Program-made: the position numbers and the translations under genes
Notes under the pieces: model-generated
The model's input: only the letters and a program-made list of their open reading frames with translations
Database searches by the model: none
What the model was told of the DNA's origin: nothing
Assembly (NCBI GenBank): GCA_003978675.1
Contig: QNYP01000081.1
Span: 1-15,196 of the forward strand
Length of the DNA: 15,196 nucleotides
Origin: Hydrogenothermus sp.
GTDB taxonomy: Bacteria; Aquificota; Aquificia; Aquificales; Hydrogenothermaceae
Reading direction: 5' to 3'
Shown: in pieces, positions 6,467 to 13,980 of the stretch
Layout: the number at the start of each line of letters is the position of its first letter
How positions within the stretch are numbered: the stretch's first letter is position 1

Positions 6467-8293
6467 TTACTTAAAAGCTCTTAAAAGCTCCAGACAGTGC
6501 TTTAATATTTGCTTTATTATCTTCTTTAAAGAAGCCAAGTTTACATTTTCATTTTCAGAAATAGATACACTCAAAAGTCTTTCATAAGTTAAAAGTAAAG
6601 AAAAAGCACTTGTGGGGTTAATAAGGTTTATAAGTATTTCATCAGTTAAAATAATTTTACGAATATTAGCTAAAATATTTAAAATCTCCGCTGGAGCTTT
6701 TGATTTTTCAAGAAGAAAAATTTGATTTTTAAAAAATGGTATATGGTTTTTATTTATGAGTCTAACAAACTCTTTATTTATATAAACCTTTTCCTTTTCA
6801 AAAATGTTAACAATTTTTGACTTTATGCTATTTTTATCTATGTTTATAGACAATTCTTTTAAAAGTTCTACGTCTTTTTTAGGCAAAGCTCCTTCAATTT
6901 TTGCGCCATCTGATATATTAAACACCTGCAAATGTGGATATTTTATCTTAGCAGTAGATATTTGTTTTTCCAGAACTATTTTTGATATATAGTAATCAAA
7001 TCTTGAATAAACCTTTCCACCAAAATTACCTTCAACCTCTATGAAAAACTCTTCTTGCTTATCTATAAGCTCCTTATAATGTTTAGTATGTGTTGTACTT
7101 TTTTCTTTTCCTCCTAAATCAATACCAACAAGATAAATTTCTTTGAATCCTAAAGTAGTAAGTAAGGTAAAAGTAGGATTTAGGACTGTTGTTCCTCCTT
7201 GTTCTGGTACATTAATTTTATCTTTAATACTAAGTAAATTTTTAAAAAAGCCGTAAGAAAAAAACAAGGTTTCCTTAAATTTTTCATTGAAGGTTAAAGG
7301 AGTATATATCCCCGAAAATGTGTAAATTTTTTTTAAAATACTATCTGGTATGTCTTTAATGAATTTTGTCATTAAGGACTTTGTTGGATCTATTATAGAA
7401 ATGAAATCAGGAATCAAATCGTGCTTATAAAGCGAATATATAGTAGAAGTCAAAGATACAAAAACTGCTTTATCTTTTAGACTTTTTAAAGTTTCAATAC
7501 TTTTATCAAGTGAAGGTCCTGATCCTACTATGAAAACAGGTATATCTGCAAGGTCATCCAGAGAGTATTCTCTCAATAAAAATCTTTTGTTTTTTAGCTT
7601 TAGGGTGTTTTCTTTAGTGTTTATAATTCTTTCTTTTTGTAGTTTTATAGAAAAACCTTTTATATTTATAGCGTGGCTTTTCTTTAGAGTTTCTTCCGCT
7701 AAGTTTATTCTATCATCCTCATAGGATTTTATATACGAAACAAAAGGATAATAGTTTAAAACATATGAAAGTAAAGTCTCAAGGAATGATAGATCATAAC
7801 TCAAGAAAAAGTTTATTTTATAAACTTCTACAATTTTCTGTATATTTATGTTCGACAATAAGAAAAATATAAATTCTATGTTTTCCTCGTGTATAACTAT
7901 GGTTTTTAATTCAGGGAATAATTTTTTTTCAATGATAGCTTTTATGTGAAAAAAAGGTAATGCCCCAAGTACTATAAGTGCTTCTGTTTTTCTTAAAAAT
8001 GTTTCTCTTTTTTTAATTAAATCTTTCGAAAAAATATTCGTTTTTTCTAAAATAGCTTCATCATCAGTGATATAAACATTCCCAATTATCTCAAACAAAT
8101 TATTTATTTTTTTATCGGATATCTCTTTTAAACCTTTTATTTTATTTCCCTTAATTAAAATATCTATATCATTATCCGTATCAATAACTTTTAAATTTTC
8201 CTCTATTAAATCTATTTGGCTTACAAGTTTATTAATAATTTCAGGTTGTTTTCCTTTTAAATAGATTAAATTATTTTTTAAAATCTCTTTCAT
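6467..8293 (-). CDS. maf: Motility accessory factor (Maf/DUF115-type), probable flagellin nonulosonic acid transferase
   Basis: The 608-aa protein carries the DUF115/MAF_flag10 core. Its signature is IPVFIVGSGPSLDKS at 251-265, which resembles a sialyltransferase-like nucleotide-sugar fold, then SIIDPT (299-304) and a second block at 366-394 (GGTTVLNPTF, EIYLVGIDLGG). Family members in Campylobacter, Helicobacter, Aeromonas, Clostridium and Geobacillus are required for, or catalyse, attachment of pseudaminic or legionaminic acid to flagellin Ser/Thr. About 240 N-terminal residues and about 180 C-terminal, mostly helical residues flank the core; I do not recognise subdomains there. The ATG overlaps the legF stop by 4 nt (ATGA), and the gene ends 67 nt before flagellin. 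Sitting between sugar activation and the acceptor, it is the natural transferase. It is unrelated to the septum protein also called Maf. The donor specificity is an inference from the neighbours. Confidence 0.88.
   Translation of the reverse strand: MKEILKNNLIYLKGKQPEIINKLVSQIDLIEENLKVIDTDNDIDILIKGNKIKGLKEISDKKINNLFEIIGNVYITDDEAILEKTNIFSKDLIKKRETFLRKTEALIVLGALPFFHIKAIIEKKLFPELKTIVIHEENIEFIFFLLSNINIQKIVEVYKINFFLSYDLSFLETLLSYVLNYYPFVSYIKSYEDDRINLAEETLKKSHAINIKGFSIKLQKERIINTKENTLKLKNKRFLLREYSLDDLADIPVFIVGSGPSLDKSIETLKSLKDKAVFVSLTSTIYSLYKHDLIPDFISIIDPTKSLMTKFIKDIPDSILKKIYTFSGIYTPLTFNEKFKETLFFSYGFFKNLLSIKDKINVPEQGGTTVLNPTFTLLTTLGFKEIYLVGIDLGGKEKSTTHTKHYKELIDKQEEFFIEVEGNFGGKVYSRFDYYISKIVLEKQISTAKIKYPHLQVFNISDGAKIEGALPKKDVELLKELSINIDKNSIKSKIVNIFEKEKVYINKEFVRLINKNHIPFFKNQIFLLEKSKAPAEILNILANIRKIILTDEILINLINPTSAFSLLLTYERLLSVSISENENVNLASLKKIIKQILKHCLELLRAFK
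6471..6490. repeat. 10-bp tandem duplication at the 3' end of maf
   Basis: TTAAAAGCTC occurs twice back to back (6471-6480 and 6481-6490), spanning the last codons of maf. Being 10 bases it shifts the frame by one. With both copies maf ends in ELLRAFK. With one copy the frame would stay open. Confidence 0.9.
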
Positions 8294-8988
8294 ATCAACT
8301 TTTCCCTCAAAAGTAAATCCGCTATTTTAAAATCAAATTCGTCATCTATATCTATAGACCTTTCCTTACTCATAATAAAAGCTTTGGTACCCAAAGTAAG
8401 AAAAGATTTTTCCTTCTTTATAGTTTTCTTATCGGCAATATATATGGCTCCATTTAACTGGTAAACTTTTCCTGACTTTTGTCTTTGATAACAACTGATA
8501 GCCTTTAAAAAGTTAGAGATACCAAGATCTTCATCCAACTCAGCTATCCACTGTGGAGGATGACAAGCCTTGGAAACTGAAACAATAGGAACTTTAAACC
8601 GAAAATACATTTCTAAGGCTTTATCTATATCTTCCACTGTTCTAAGTGGTGAGGTAGGTTGAAGGAGTATTATTAAAAAGTTTTCTTTATAGTTTCTGCT
8701 TTCTAAATGTTTTATAAAGTGGATAACTACATCTATTGTTTTTGCCTCATCTGTGGCGAGTTCCTTGGGTCTATCTACTATATTGACTTTAGCGGTTTTT
8801 ACTACATCTTTTATCTTCCTACTGTCTGTAGAAACATATATTTCATCTATGTATTTGCTTTTTTGGGCTTCTTCTATAGTCCATAAGATAAGAGGTTTTC
8901 CTGCAAGTGGTTTAATGTTTTTTTCTTTTATTCCTTTGCTTCCTCCTCTCGCAGGTATTAGTGCTATTACTTTTTGATTTTCTATCAT
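8290..8988 (-). CDS. legF: CMP-nonulosonic acid synthetase (LegF/NeuA family)
   Basis: This cytidylyltransferase activates a nonulosonic acid with CTP to the CMP-sugar donor. Family motifs are ALIPARGGSKGIKEKNI (9-25, the nucleotide-binding loop), VSTDS (52-56), LATDEAKT (77-84), LLQPTSPLR (108-116), YQLNGAIYI and the C-terminal IDIDDEFDF (about 212-220) with metal-binding aspartates. At 232 aa it is the usual length for the one-domain NeuA/LegF type. The substrate cannot be read from the sequence alone. CMP-legionaminate is favoured because LegB, LegC and LegH equivalents lie in the same operon and a CMP-pseudaminate-type set (PseB, PseC, PseH, PseG, PseI) is absent. It starts 4 nt after ptmE and overlaps maf by 4 nt (ATGA). 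NeuA for sialic acid is the alternative. Confidence 0.9.
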   Translation of the reverse strand: MIENQKVIALIPARGGSKGIKEKNIKPLAGKPLILWTIEEAQKSKYIDEIYVSTDSRKIKDVVKTAKVNIVDRPKELATDEAKTIDVVIHFIKHLESRNYKENFLIILLQPTSPLRTVEDIDKALEMYFRFKVPIVSVSKACHPPQWIAELDEDLGISNFLKAISCYQRQKSGKVYQLNGAIYIADKKTIKKEKSFLTLGTKAFIMSKERSIDIDDEFDFKIADLLLREKLI

Positions 8989-8992
8989 CTTT

Positions 8993-10063
8993 TTACAGCA
9001 CTCCCAATTTTTCTATGGCTTCTTTGTATTCTTTCCATTGTCCTATATCTATATAATCGTTTTCATTTACTGGATAAGCAAAAACTTTTTCGCCATTTTG
9101 TATTAGCTTTTCTATTAGCTGTGGCATATCAAAAAATTTACCTTCTGGGATATACTTTAAAACTTTTTTGCTTAAGATGTATACTCCTGTGTTTATCTGA
9201 AAAGAAAACTCTGGTTTTTCTTCTATCTCTATTACATTTCCATCGTTTGTAGTTTTTACTACTCCGTAGGGAATTTTATAGTGTTTTATTGATGTTATTG
9301 ATGTTAAACTTGCGTTTTGCTTTTTGTGAAGCTGTAATGCCTCGTTAAAATCTGCAGAAACAAGTATGTCGCAGTTTGAAACTATAAAATTATCTTCTAT
9401 TTTGTCTTCTAAAAACTTTAAACTTCCTGCTGTTCCTAAAAACTCTTCTTCCCAGATGTAGTTAATTTCGTAATCTTTTTCTTCTATACTATTAAAGTAT
9501 GCTTCTATTATTTTGCCTTTATAGTTTAGTGTTAGAAAAAAATTCTTTACTCCAAATTCTCTAAAACGGTCTATTATGTGCTCTACTGCTGTTTTTGTTC
9601 CTATTGGGATTAATGGTTTTGGTAAAACTTGGGTGAAAGGCTTTAGTCTTGTTCCTTTTCCTCCTGCCATTATGACAACTGGTATGTTTAGCTGTGGATT
9701 TTTTGTTAGTTGTTTTATTTCTTTTTCTGAAAATATATCTGTCCAAAGTAGGTATGAGACAACCTTTTTATTTTTGTTTACAATAGGAATTAGCTGGATT
9801 TTCTTTTCTAAAAAGATTCTTCTTGCTTTTTCTATATCAAAGTTTTCTTCTAAGAAGGTTGGGTTTTTATTGTAAATATCTTTTACAGTTCCTTCTAATT
9901 TTCCGTATTTAATGATGTATCTTCTAATGTCTCCGTCTGTAAGTGTTCCAAGAAGCCTTTGGTTTTCATCCAGTACTATTAAAACTTTTGTTGCTGTTTC
10001 ATCAAGTTTTTTAAGTGCTTGAATTATAGTTTCTTCTGGTGAGGTGAAAATATTTTTATCCAT
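8993..10063 (-). CDS. ptmE: CBS-domain nucleotidyltransferase (PtmE-like sugar-1-phosphate guanylyltransferase)
   Basis: Two domains are visible in 356 aa. The first is a CBS pair at about 1-115 (TKVLIVLDENQRLLGTLTDGDIRR, then LIPIVNKNKKVVSYLLWTDI). The second is a GlmU/RmlA-like nucleotidyltransferase with VVIMAGGKGTRLKPFT at 129-144, LPKPLIPIG (147-155), the metal Asp in SNCDI (229-233), EEKPEF, INTGVYIL and DIGQW (339-343). This architecture matches Campylobacter PtmE, which forms GDP-glucosamine for the GDP-linked legionaminic acid route, and similar proteins recur beside neuB genes. The frame is open to 10111, but MDKNIF at 10063 is the natural start: GGAG lies at 10074-10071, and the upstream residues would lie in a longer overlap with legG. 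It overlaps legG by 8 nt. The nucleotide and sugar used are inferences; other partners of the usual pathway (PtmF, PtmA, PgmL) are not in the window. Confidence 0.82.
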   Translation of the reverse strand: MDKNIFTSPEETIIQALKKLDETATKVLIVLDENQRLLGTLTDGDIRRYIIKYGKLEGTVKDIYNKNPTFLEENFDIEKARRIFLEKKIQLIPIVNKNKKVVSYLLWTDIFSEKEIKQLTKNPQLNIPVVIMAGGKGTRLKPFTQVLPKPLIPIGTKTAVEHIIDRFREFGVKNFFLTLNYKGKIIEAYFNSIEEKDYEINYIWEEEFLGTAGSLKFLEDKIEDNFIVSNCDILVSADFNEALQLHKKQNASLTSITSIKHYKIPYGVVKTTNDGNVIEIEEKPEFSFQINTGVYILSKKVLKYIPEGKFFDMPQLIEKLIQNGEKVFAYPVNENDYIDIGQWKEYKEAIEKLGVL

Positions 10064-11225
10064 TTTTACACTCCATATCATAAAACTTCTTAACAGGAAT
10101 GGACAGATCAAAGTTTTTTAACGTTTCTTTTATTTTTTCGGAAGTGTTTTGACCTTCGTATGGATTTCTTACATCTTTTAGAAATAATTTAAACTCTTTG
10201 GATAATGCCAGTTTAAGGGCCTTTTTTATACTTTTATAATCTGGAGAGGTGTCTATTACGCTTTTTGCTTTTTCTCTACCTTCTTGTCTACTTCCAATAT
10301 TAATGGTGGCTACTTTAAAGGATGGTGCTTCTATTATTCCACTTGATGAATTTCCTACAACTGCATCTACATATTTCATTGTTGATAGATAAAAAAGCTG
10401 TCCCATATTCGTGAAAACAACGGCTTTGTCTTGGTTTTGGGATACATATTCATCTATAAGTTTGTTGATTTTTTTTCCTTCTGCATCTGCGTTTGATTTT
10501 GTGAAAATAAGTAGTGTATCTTTAAGATTGTCCAGTGCTTTTAAAAGATTTTTGAAGTGTTTTATAGAATTTGAAGATGTTGTTTCTGGATGAAATGTTA
10601 TTAAAAGGTTGTGTTTTTTTAAACTTTTCCCTAACCTTCTTTCTACTTCTTCTTTTGAAAGAAGCTTTAGTCTCCTTATATTCTCAATTCCTAAAGCTCC
10701 TACATTAAAAACCCTATCTGGATGTTCTCCTATTTGAATAACTCTTTTTCTGTATTTTTCTGTTGAGGTAAAGTGTAAGTAAGACAGTTTCGTGATTGCG
10801 TGTCTGTATCCGTTATCCAAAGCTCCTACTGTTTCTTCTCCTCCGTAGATATGGGCTACTGGTATTTTTAAGGTATAGCTTGCTACTACAAAAGCAAGGG
10901 CTTCAAATCTATCTCCTAATACTACTGTTATGTCAGGCTTTAGTCTTTGTAAAGCATCTGTAAAGCCTATTACTCCAAGACCTATTGATTTGGATATTCC
11001 TAATGGAGTATCTGATGATAGAAGCATTTCTACTTTTTCGTCAATTTTAAATCCGTCTTTTTCTATTTCTTGATAAGTAAGTCCAAACTCTGGAGAGAGG
11101 TGCATACCTGATGCAACAATTTGAAGTTTTAGGTCTTTATCTTTTTTTATCTCTTCCATTAGTGGTCTTAAAAGCCCGTATTCTGCCCTTGTACCTGTAA
11201 AAATACAGATTTTCTTTTTTTTCAT
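10056..11225 (-). CDS. legG: NDP-sugar hydrolysing 2-epimerase (LegG/NeuC family)
   Basis: This belongs to the UDP-GlcNAc 2-epimerase (hydrolysing) superfamily. In a legionaminic pathway LegG removes the nucleotide from NDP-2,4-diacetamido-2,4,6-trideoxyglucose and inverts C2, giving the 6-deoxy-diacetamido mannose that LegI uses. Motifs, numbered from the ATG at 11225, are ICIFTGTRAEYGLLRPL (6-22), VVLGDRFEAL (101-110), VAHIYGGE (123-130), FHPETTSS (211-218), GNSSSGIIEA (291-300) and GSRQEGR (311-317). These match the NeuC type with GTRAEYG. Length is 389 aa, which is usual. An in-frame TTG at 11243 would overlap legI and add six residues. I prefer the ATG at 11225, which gives the family-like MKKKKICIFTGTRAEYG, although no good ribosome binding site precedes either. 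It overlaps ptmE by 8 nt. NeuC of sialic acid synthesis is the alternative reading. Confidence 0.88.
   Translation of the reverse strand: MKKKKICIFTGTRAEYGLLRPLMEEIKKDKDLKLQIVASGMHLSPEFGLTYQEIEKDGFKIDEKVEMLLSSDTPLGISKSIGLGVIGFTDALQRLKPDITVVLGDRFEALAFVVASYTLKIPVAHIYGGEETVGALDNGYRHAITKLSYLHFTSTEKYRKRVIQIGEHPDRVFNVGALGIENIRRLKLLSKEEVERRLGKSLKKHNLLITFHPETTSSNSIKHFKNLLKALDNLKDTLLIFTKSNADAEGKKINKLIDEYVSQNQDKAVVFTNMGQLFYLSTMKYVDAVVGNSSSGIIEAPSFKVATINIGSRQEGREKAKSVIDTSPDYKSIKKALKLALSKEFKLFLKDVRNPYEGQNTSEKIKETLKNFDLSIPVKKFYDMECKNG
10071..10074 (-). promoter_or_regulatory. Shine-Dalgarno site supporting the ptmE start
   Basis: GGAG on the minus strand lies 7 bases before the ATG at 10063, inside the last codons of legG. 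The earlier in-frame candidates (10081 and 10111) would create a longer overlap and add residues not typical of the CBS domain start. Confidence 0.6.
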
Positions 11226-11233
11226 TGTTTTTA

Positions 11234-12256
11234 TTATTCCCAATTTATATCTTTAAATTCTATAAGATTATCTTTTTTTATATCTTTACTTGCTTTTTTG
11301 CCTATAACTTTATTCCACATCATTGGTGAGATACCTAATTTACCTATTCTCTTTACAGTTATATTTTCTTCTGTAAAAATTTCTCCTTTTTTAATATCTC
11401 TTTTCGCAACTATACTTTTTCTTGCAATAGGAATATTTTTTATCTCTGATTTTGAAGGTTTTTTTATACCATTTCCAAGAGCTTTTTCTATATTTCTAAT
11501 AGCTCTAACCATAGTCTTTAGTTCATCTGGTTCTAAACTCGCTTTGTGGTCTGGCCCTGGTAAATTTTTATCCAATGTAAAGTGTTTCTCTATAATTGTT
11601 GCTCCTAGAGCTGCGGCAGCAATAGGAACTTCTATTCCAGGAGTATGGTCTGAATATCCAACATTTACTTTAAAAGCCTCTTTTATCGTAAGCATAGCTC
11701 TAAGGTTTACATCTTCAAATGGAGTAGGATATTCAGTATTACAATGAAGAACTGTTATATCTTTCCTTTTTGTTCCATTTTCCATAAGCACATCTAAAGC
11801 ATCTTCTATTTCTCCAAGGTCTGCCATACCAGTTGATAGAATAATTTTCTTTTTATAGCTTCCTATTTCTTTTAATAGAGGATAGTTTGTTATTTCTCCT
11901 GAAGGAATTTTGAAAATTTCAAGTCCAAGTTCTTTTAAAAATCTTGCACTTTCTATGTCAAAAGGGGTTGATAAAAACATTATTCCTTTTTCATTACAGT
12001 AAACTTTTAACTCTTTAAAATCTTCAAAAGAAAGCTCAAGTTTTTTTATCATTTCAAATTGAGTTTCTTTTACATCTGTTGTTTTTGTTTGATATTCTGC
12101 CTTTGGAGTATTAATAGCAACAACTTCTTCTGTTTTAAATGTTTGAAATTTTACAGCATCAGCTCCAGCATCAACAGCTACATCTATAAGTTTTTTCGCT
12201 AAATTTATATCACCGTTATGGTTAACTCCTGCCTCTGCTATTATGAAGGTTTTCAT
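11234..12256 (-). CDS. legI: Nonulosonic acid synthase (LegI/NeuB family)
   Basis: The enzyme condenses a mannose-derived sugar with phosphoenolpyruvate to form the nine-carbon acid. The N-terminal TIM barrel (about 1-260) shows the NeuB signature IIAEAGVNHNGDINLAKKLI, then ADAVKFQTFK (32-41), FLSTPFD (94-100), FKIPSGEI (115-122), ILSTGMA, LHCNTEYPTPFEDVNL (170-185), GYSDHTPGIEVPIAAAALGA and IIEKHFT (221-227, metal-binding His). A C-terminal SAF/antifreeze-like domain (about 278-335) begins IARKSIVAKRDIKKGE and completes the active site of the dimer partner. At 340 aa it is full length. The start ATG at 12256 overlaps the legH stop by 4 nt (ATGA). NeuB, LegI and PseI share these motifs; the acceptor sugar is deduced from legB, legC and legH. 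Confidence 0.94.
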   Translation of the reverse strand: MKTFIIAEAGVNHNGDINLAKKLIDVAVDAGADAVKFQTFKTEEVVAINTPKAEYQTKTTDVKETQFEMIKKLELSFEDFKELKVYCNEKGIMFLSTPFDIESARFLKELGLEIFKIPSGEITNYPLLKEIGSYKKKIILSTGMADLGEIEDALDVLMENGTKRKDITVLHCNTEYPTPFEDVNLRAMLTIKEAFKVNVGYSDHTPGIEVPIAAAALGATIIEKHFTLDKNLPGPDHKASLEPDELKTMVRAIRNIEKALGNGIKKPSKSEIKNIPIARKSIVAKRDIKKGEIFTEENITVKRIGKLGISPMMWNKVIGKKASKDIKKDNLIEFKDINWE

Positions 12257-12840
12257 TTTACTAAACTTCCTGCTTTGATAAATGAATTTTCTGGAATTGT
12301 TATATATTGTTTGGTTGTAGAATTACTACCTATAAAACTTCCTTCTTTCACTATTACTCCCCCGTTTATTACCGCTCCTGTGCTTATATGACAATGATCC
12401 TGTATAACTACATCATGTTCTATGATGGCTTTTGTGTTTATTATACAGTTCTTTCCTACTTTTACAGAAGCATTTACTACTGCCCCATGTAATATTACTG
12501 TTCCTTCTCCTATAGATGAGTGTTTTGATACATAAGCATAAGGAGATATGATAATAGGAAAGCTAAAACCTAAAGTTTTACACATTTCAAAAAGTCTTTT
12601 TCTCTTCTCACCTGTCCCAATTTGTCCAATAGTGATAAGAATATTTTTATAGCTTTTTATAAGTAATGGCAAATCATCATCTGTGGTAATTATTTCGTAA
12701 CCTAATATTTTCTGCCCTAATTTTTCTTTTTTATCAATTATTCCTACTATTTCATATTTTCCTTCTTGCTCTATTACATCTATTACTGATTTACAATGTC
12801 CACCACCACCAAGCAAAAGTATCTTTTCTTTACAGCTCAC
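12253..12840 (-). CDS. legH: Sugar O/N-acetyltransferase, NeuD/PglD family (LegH role)
   Basis: The 195-aa protein has an N-terminal Rossmann-like sugar-nucleotide domain with ILLLGGGGHCKSVIDVI (7-23) and GIIDK (33-37). A left-handed beta-helix of hexapeptide repeats fills about 100-195 (SIGEGTVILHGAVVNASVKV..., GGVIVKEGSFIGSNS). The catalytic His of PglD-type enzymes is matched by His142 in AIIEHDV. PglD/LegH enzymes acetylate the 4-amino group of the NDP-4-amino-4,6-dideoxy sugar made by the aminotransferase, using acetyl-CoA. It lies directly after legC (11-nt overlap) and overlaps legI by 4 nt, which is the position expected for LegH. The family also includes NeuD O-acetyltransferases of sialic acid; with LegC alongside, an N-acetyltransferase role is more likely. 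Confidence 0.87.
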   Translation of the reverse strand: MSCKEKILLLGGGGHCKSVIDVIEQEGKYEIVGIIDKKEKLGQKILGYEIITTDDDLPLLIKSYKNILITIGQIGTGEKRKRLFEMCKTLGFSFPIIISPYAYVSKHSSIGEGTVILHGAVVNASVKVGKNCIINTKAIIEHDVVIQDHCHISTGAVINGGVIVKEGSFIGSNSTTKQYITIPENSFIKAGSLVK

Positions 12841-13978
12841 TTATAACTCCACTTGGAATATTTACTAATCTTTCTTCAATATACTCTGCATTTGAAGTTG
12901 CTATTTTAAAACAGTCTTTATACATAGGTAATTTATACATAAGTGTCCATGCAGGTCTTGTTTGGACTTTATTTTCATTTGTAAATTTTAAAAATTTGTC
13001 CCTTTCTTTTTTATTTTTTAATAAAATTGCATTTAGCCAATAATTTGAATATGTATTTTTTGGTTCTATAAAAAACTCAATTCCTAATTTATCAAAAAAT
13101 TCCTTATATATTTTAGCCAATTTCCTTTTTTGCTTTACAAAAAAATCTAAATTTTCAAGTTGAGCAAGTAAAAGAGCGGCATTTATATTCGGCATTCTAT
13201 AATTATATCCAATTTCATCGTGATAATACTCCCATTTATGGAGGACTTTAGCCGTAGTTGTTAAATGTTTGGCTTTTTTGGCTAGTTTCTCATCATTTGT
13301 TATTATCGCTCCACCACCGCCAGCTGTTACTATTTTATTACCATTAAAACTTAAAATTCCCAATTCGCCAAATGTTCCTGTATGTTTTCTTTTATAAAAA
13401 CTTCCTAAGCTTTCTGCACTATCTTCAACAACAGGTATATTATATTCATTAGCTATTTCAATAATTTCATCAATTTTACAAGGATGACCAAAGGTATGCA
13501 TAGGAACAATAGCAGTTATTTGTTTTTTTGTTATTTTATTAAATGTTTTTCCTCCTTTTTTTTCAGTAAAATTTTTCAAAAAATATTCCAAACTTTCTGG
13601 AGATATTCCAAGAGTATCTAAATCTACATCTACAAATACAGGTTTTGCCCCTAAATAGCTAATAGCATTACAAGTTGCAACAAATGTTAATGGTTGAGTT
13701 ATTACTTCTGTATTTTCTTTTACTCCAGCAAGTTTTAAAGCTATATGTAAAGCAGAAGTTCCATTAGCAGTTGCAATAGCATATTTTGAGCCAGTTATCT
13801 CACATATCCTTTCTTCAACTTTATTTACAAACTCTCCAACAGAAGAAACAAACGTACTGTCTATACACTCGTTAACATATTTTTTTTCATTTCCAATAAA
13901 AACAGGTTCTTGTAAAGCAATAAAATCTTTATTATAAAGTTTTTTTATAAAAGTTATTATTTCTTTAAATTTTTCCAT
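12830..13978 (-). CDS. legC: PLP-dependent sugar aminotransferase (LegC, DegT/DnrJ/EryC1 family)
   Basis: This aminotransferase puts an amino group at C4 of the NDP-4-keto-6-deoxy sugar, with glutamate the usual donor. Family features in the 382 aa are FVSSVGEFVNKVEE (43-56), AIATANGTSALHIALKLAG (67-85, PLP phosphate cup), PLTFVATCNAI (96-106), FVDVD, PMHTFGHPCKIDEI (159-172), VVEDSAESLGS (183-193, with Asp186 contacting the pyridine nitrogen), and the Schiff-base lysine Lys215 in SFNGNKIVTAGGGGA. The HTFGHPC and SFNGNKI variants are typical of the LegC branch found in nonulosonate clusters. It follows legB after 2 nt and overlaps legH by 11 nt, so all are probably one transcript. The TTTTTCCATT region gives AAAAATGG at the start; the ribosome binding site would lie within the legB end. 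Confidence 0.93.
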   Translation of the reverse strand: MEKFKEIITFIKKLYNKDFIALQEPVFIGNEKKYVNECIDSTFVSSVGEFVNKVEERICEITGSKYAIATANGTSALHIALKLAGVKENTEVITQPLTFVATCNAISYLGAKPVFVDVDLDTLGISPESLEYFLKNFTEKKGGKTFNKITKKQITAIVPMHTFGHPCKIDEIIEIANEYNIPVVEDSAESLGSFYKRKHTGTFGELGILSFNGNKIVTAGGGGAIITNDEKLAKKAKHLTTTAKVLHKWEYYHDEIGYNYRMPNINAALLLAQLENLDFFVKQKRKLAKIYKEFFDKLGIEFFIEPKNTYSNYWLNAILLKNKKERDKFLKFTNENKVQTRPAWTLMYKLPMYKDCFKIATSNAEYIEERLVNIPSGVISEL

Positions 13979-13980
13979 TT

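Noticed and set aside
8753..9252. Hydrophobic plus-strand open frames opposite legF and ptmE
   Set aside because: They are antisense shadows of strongly conserved minus-strand enzymes and have no ribosome binding site or recognisable domain.
10064..10111. Longer ptmE start at 10111
   Set aside because: It would add 16 residues encoded over the end of legG. The ATG at 10063 has a well-spaced GGAG and gives a normal CBS domain start.
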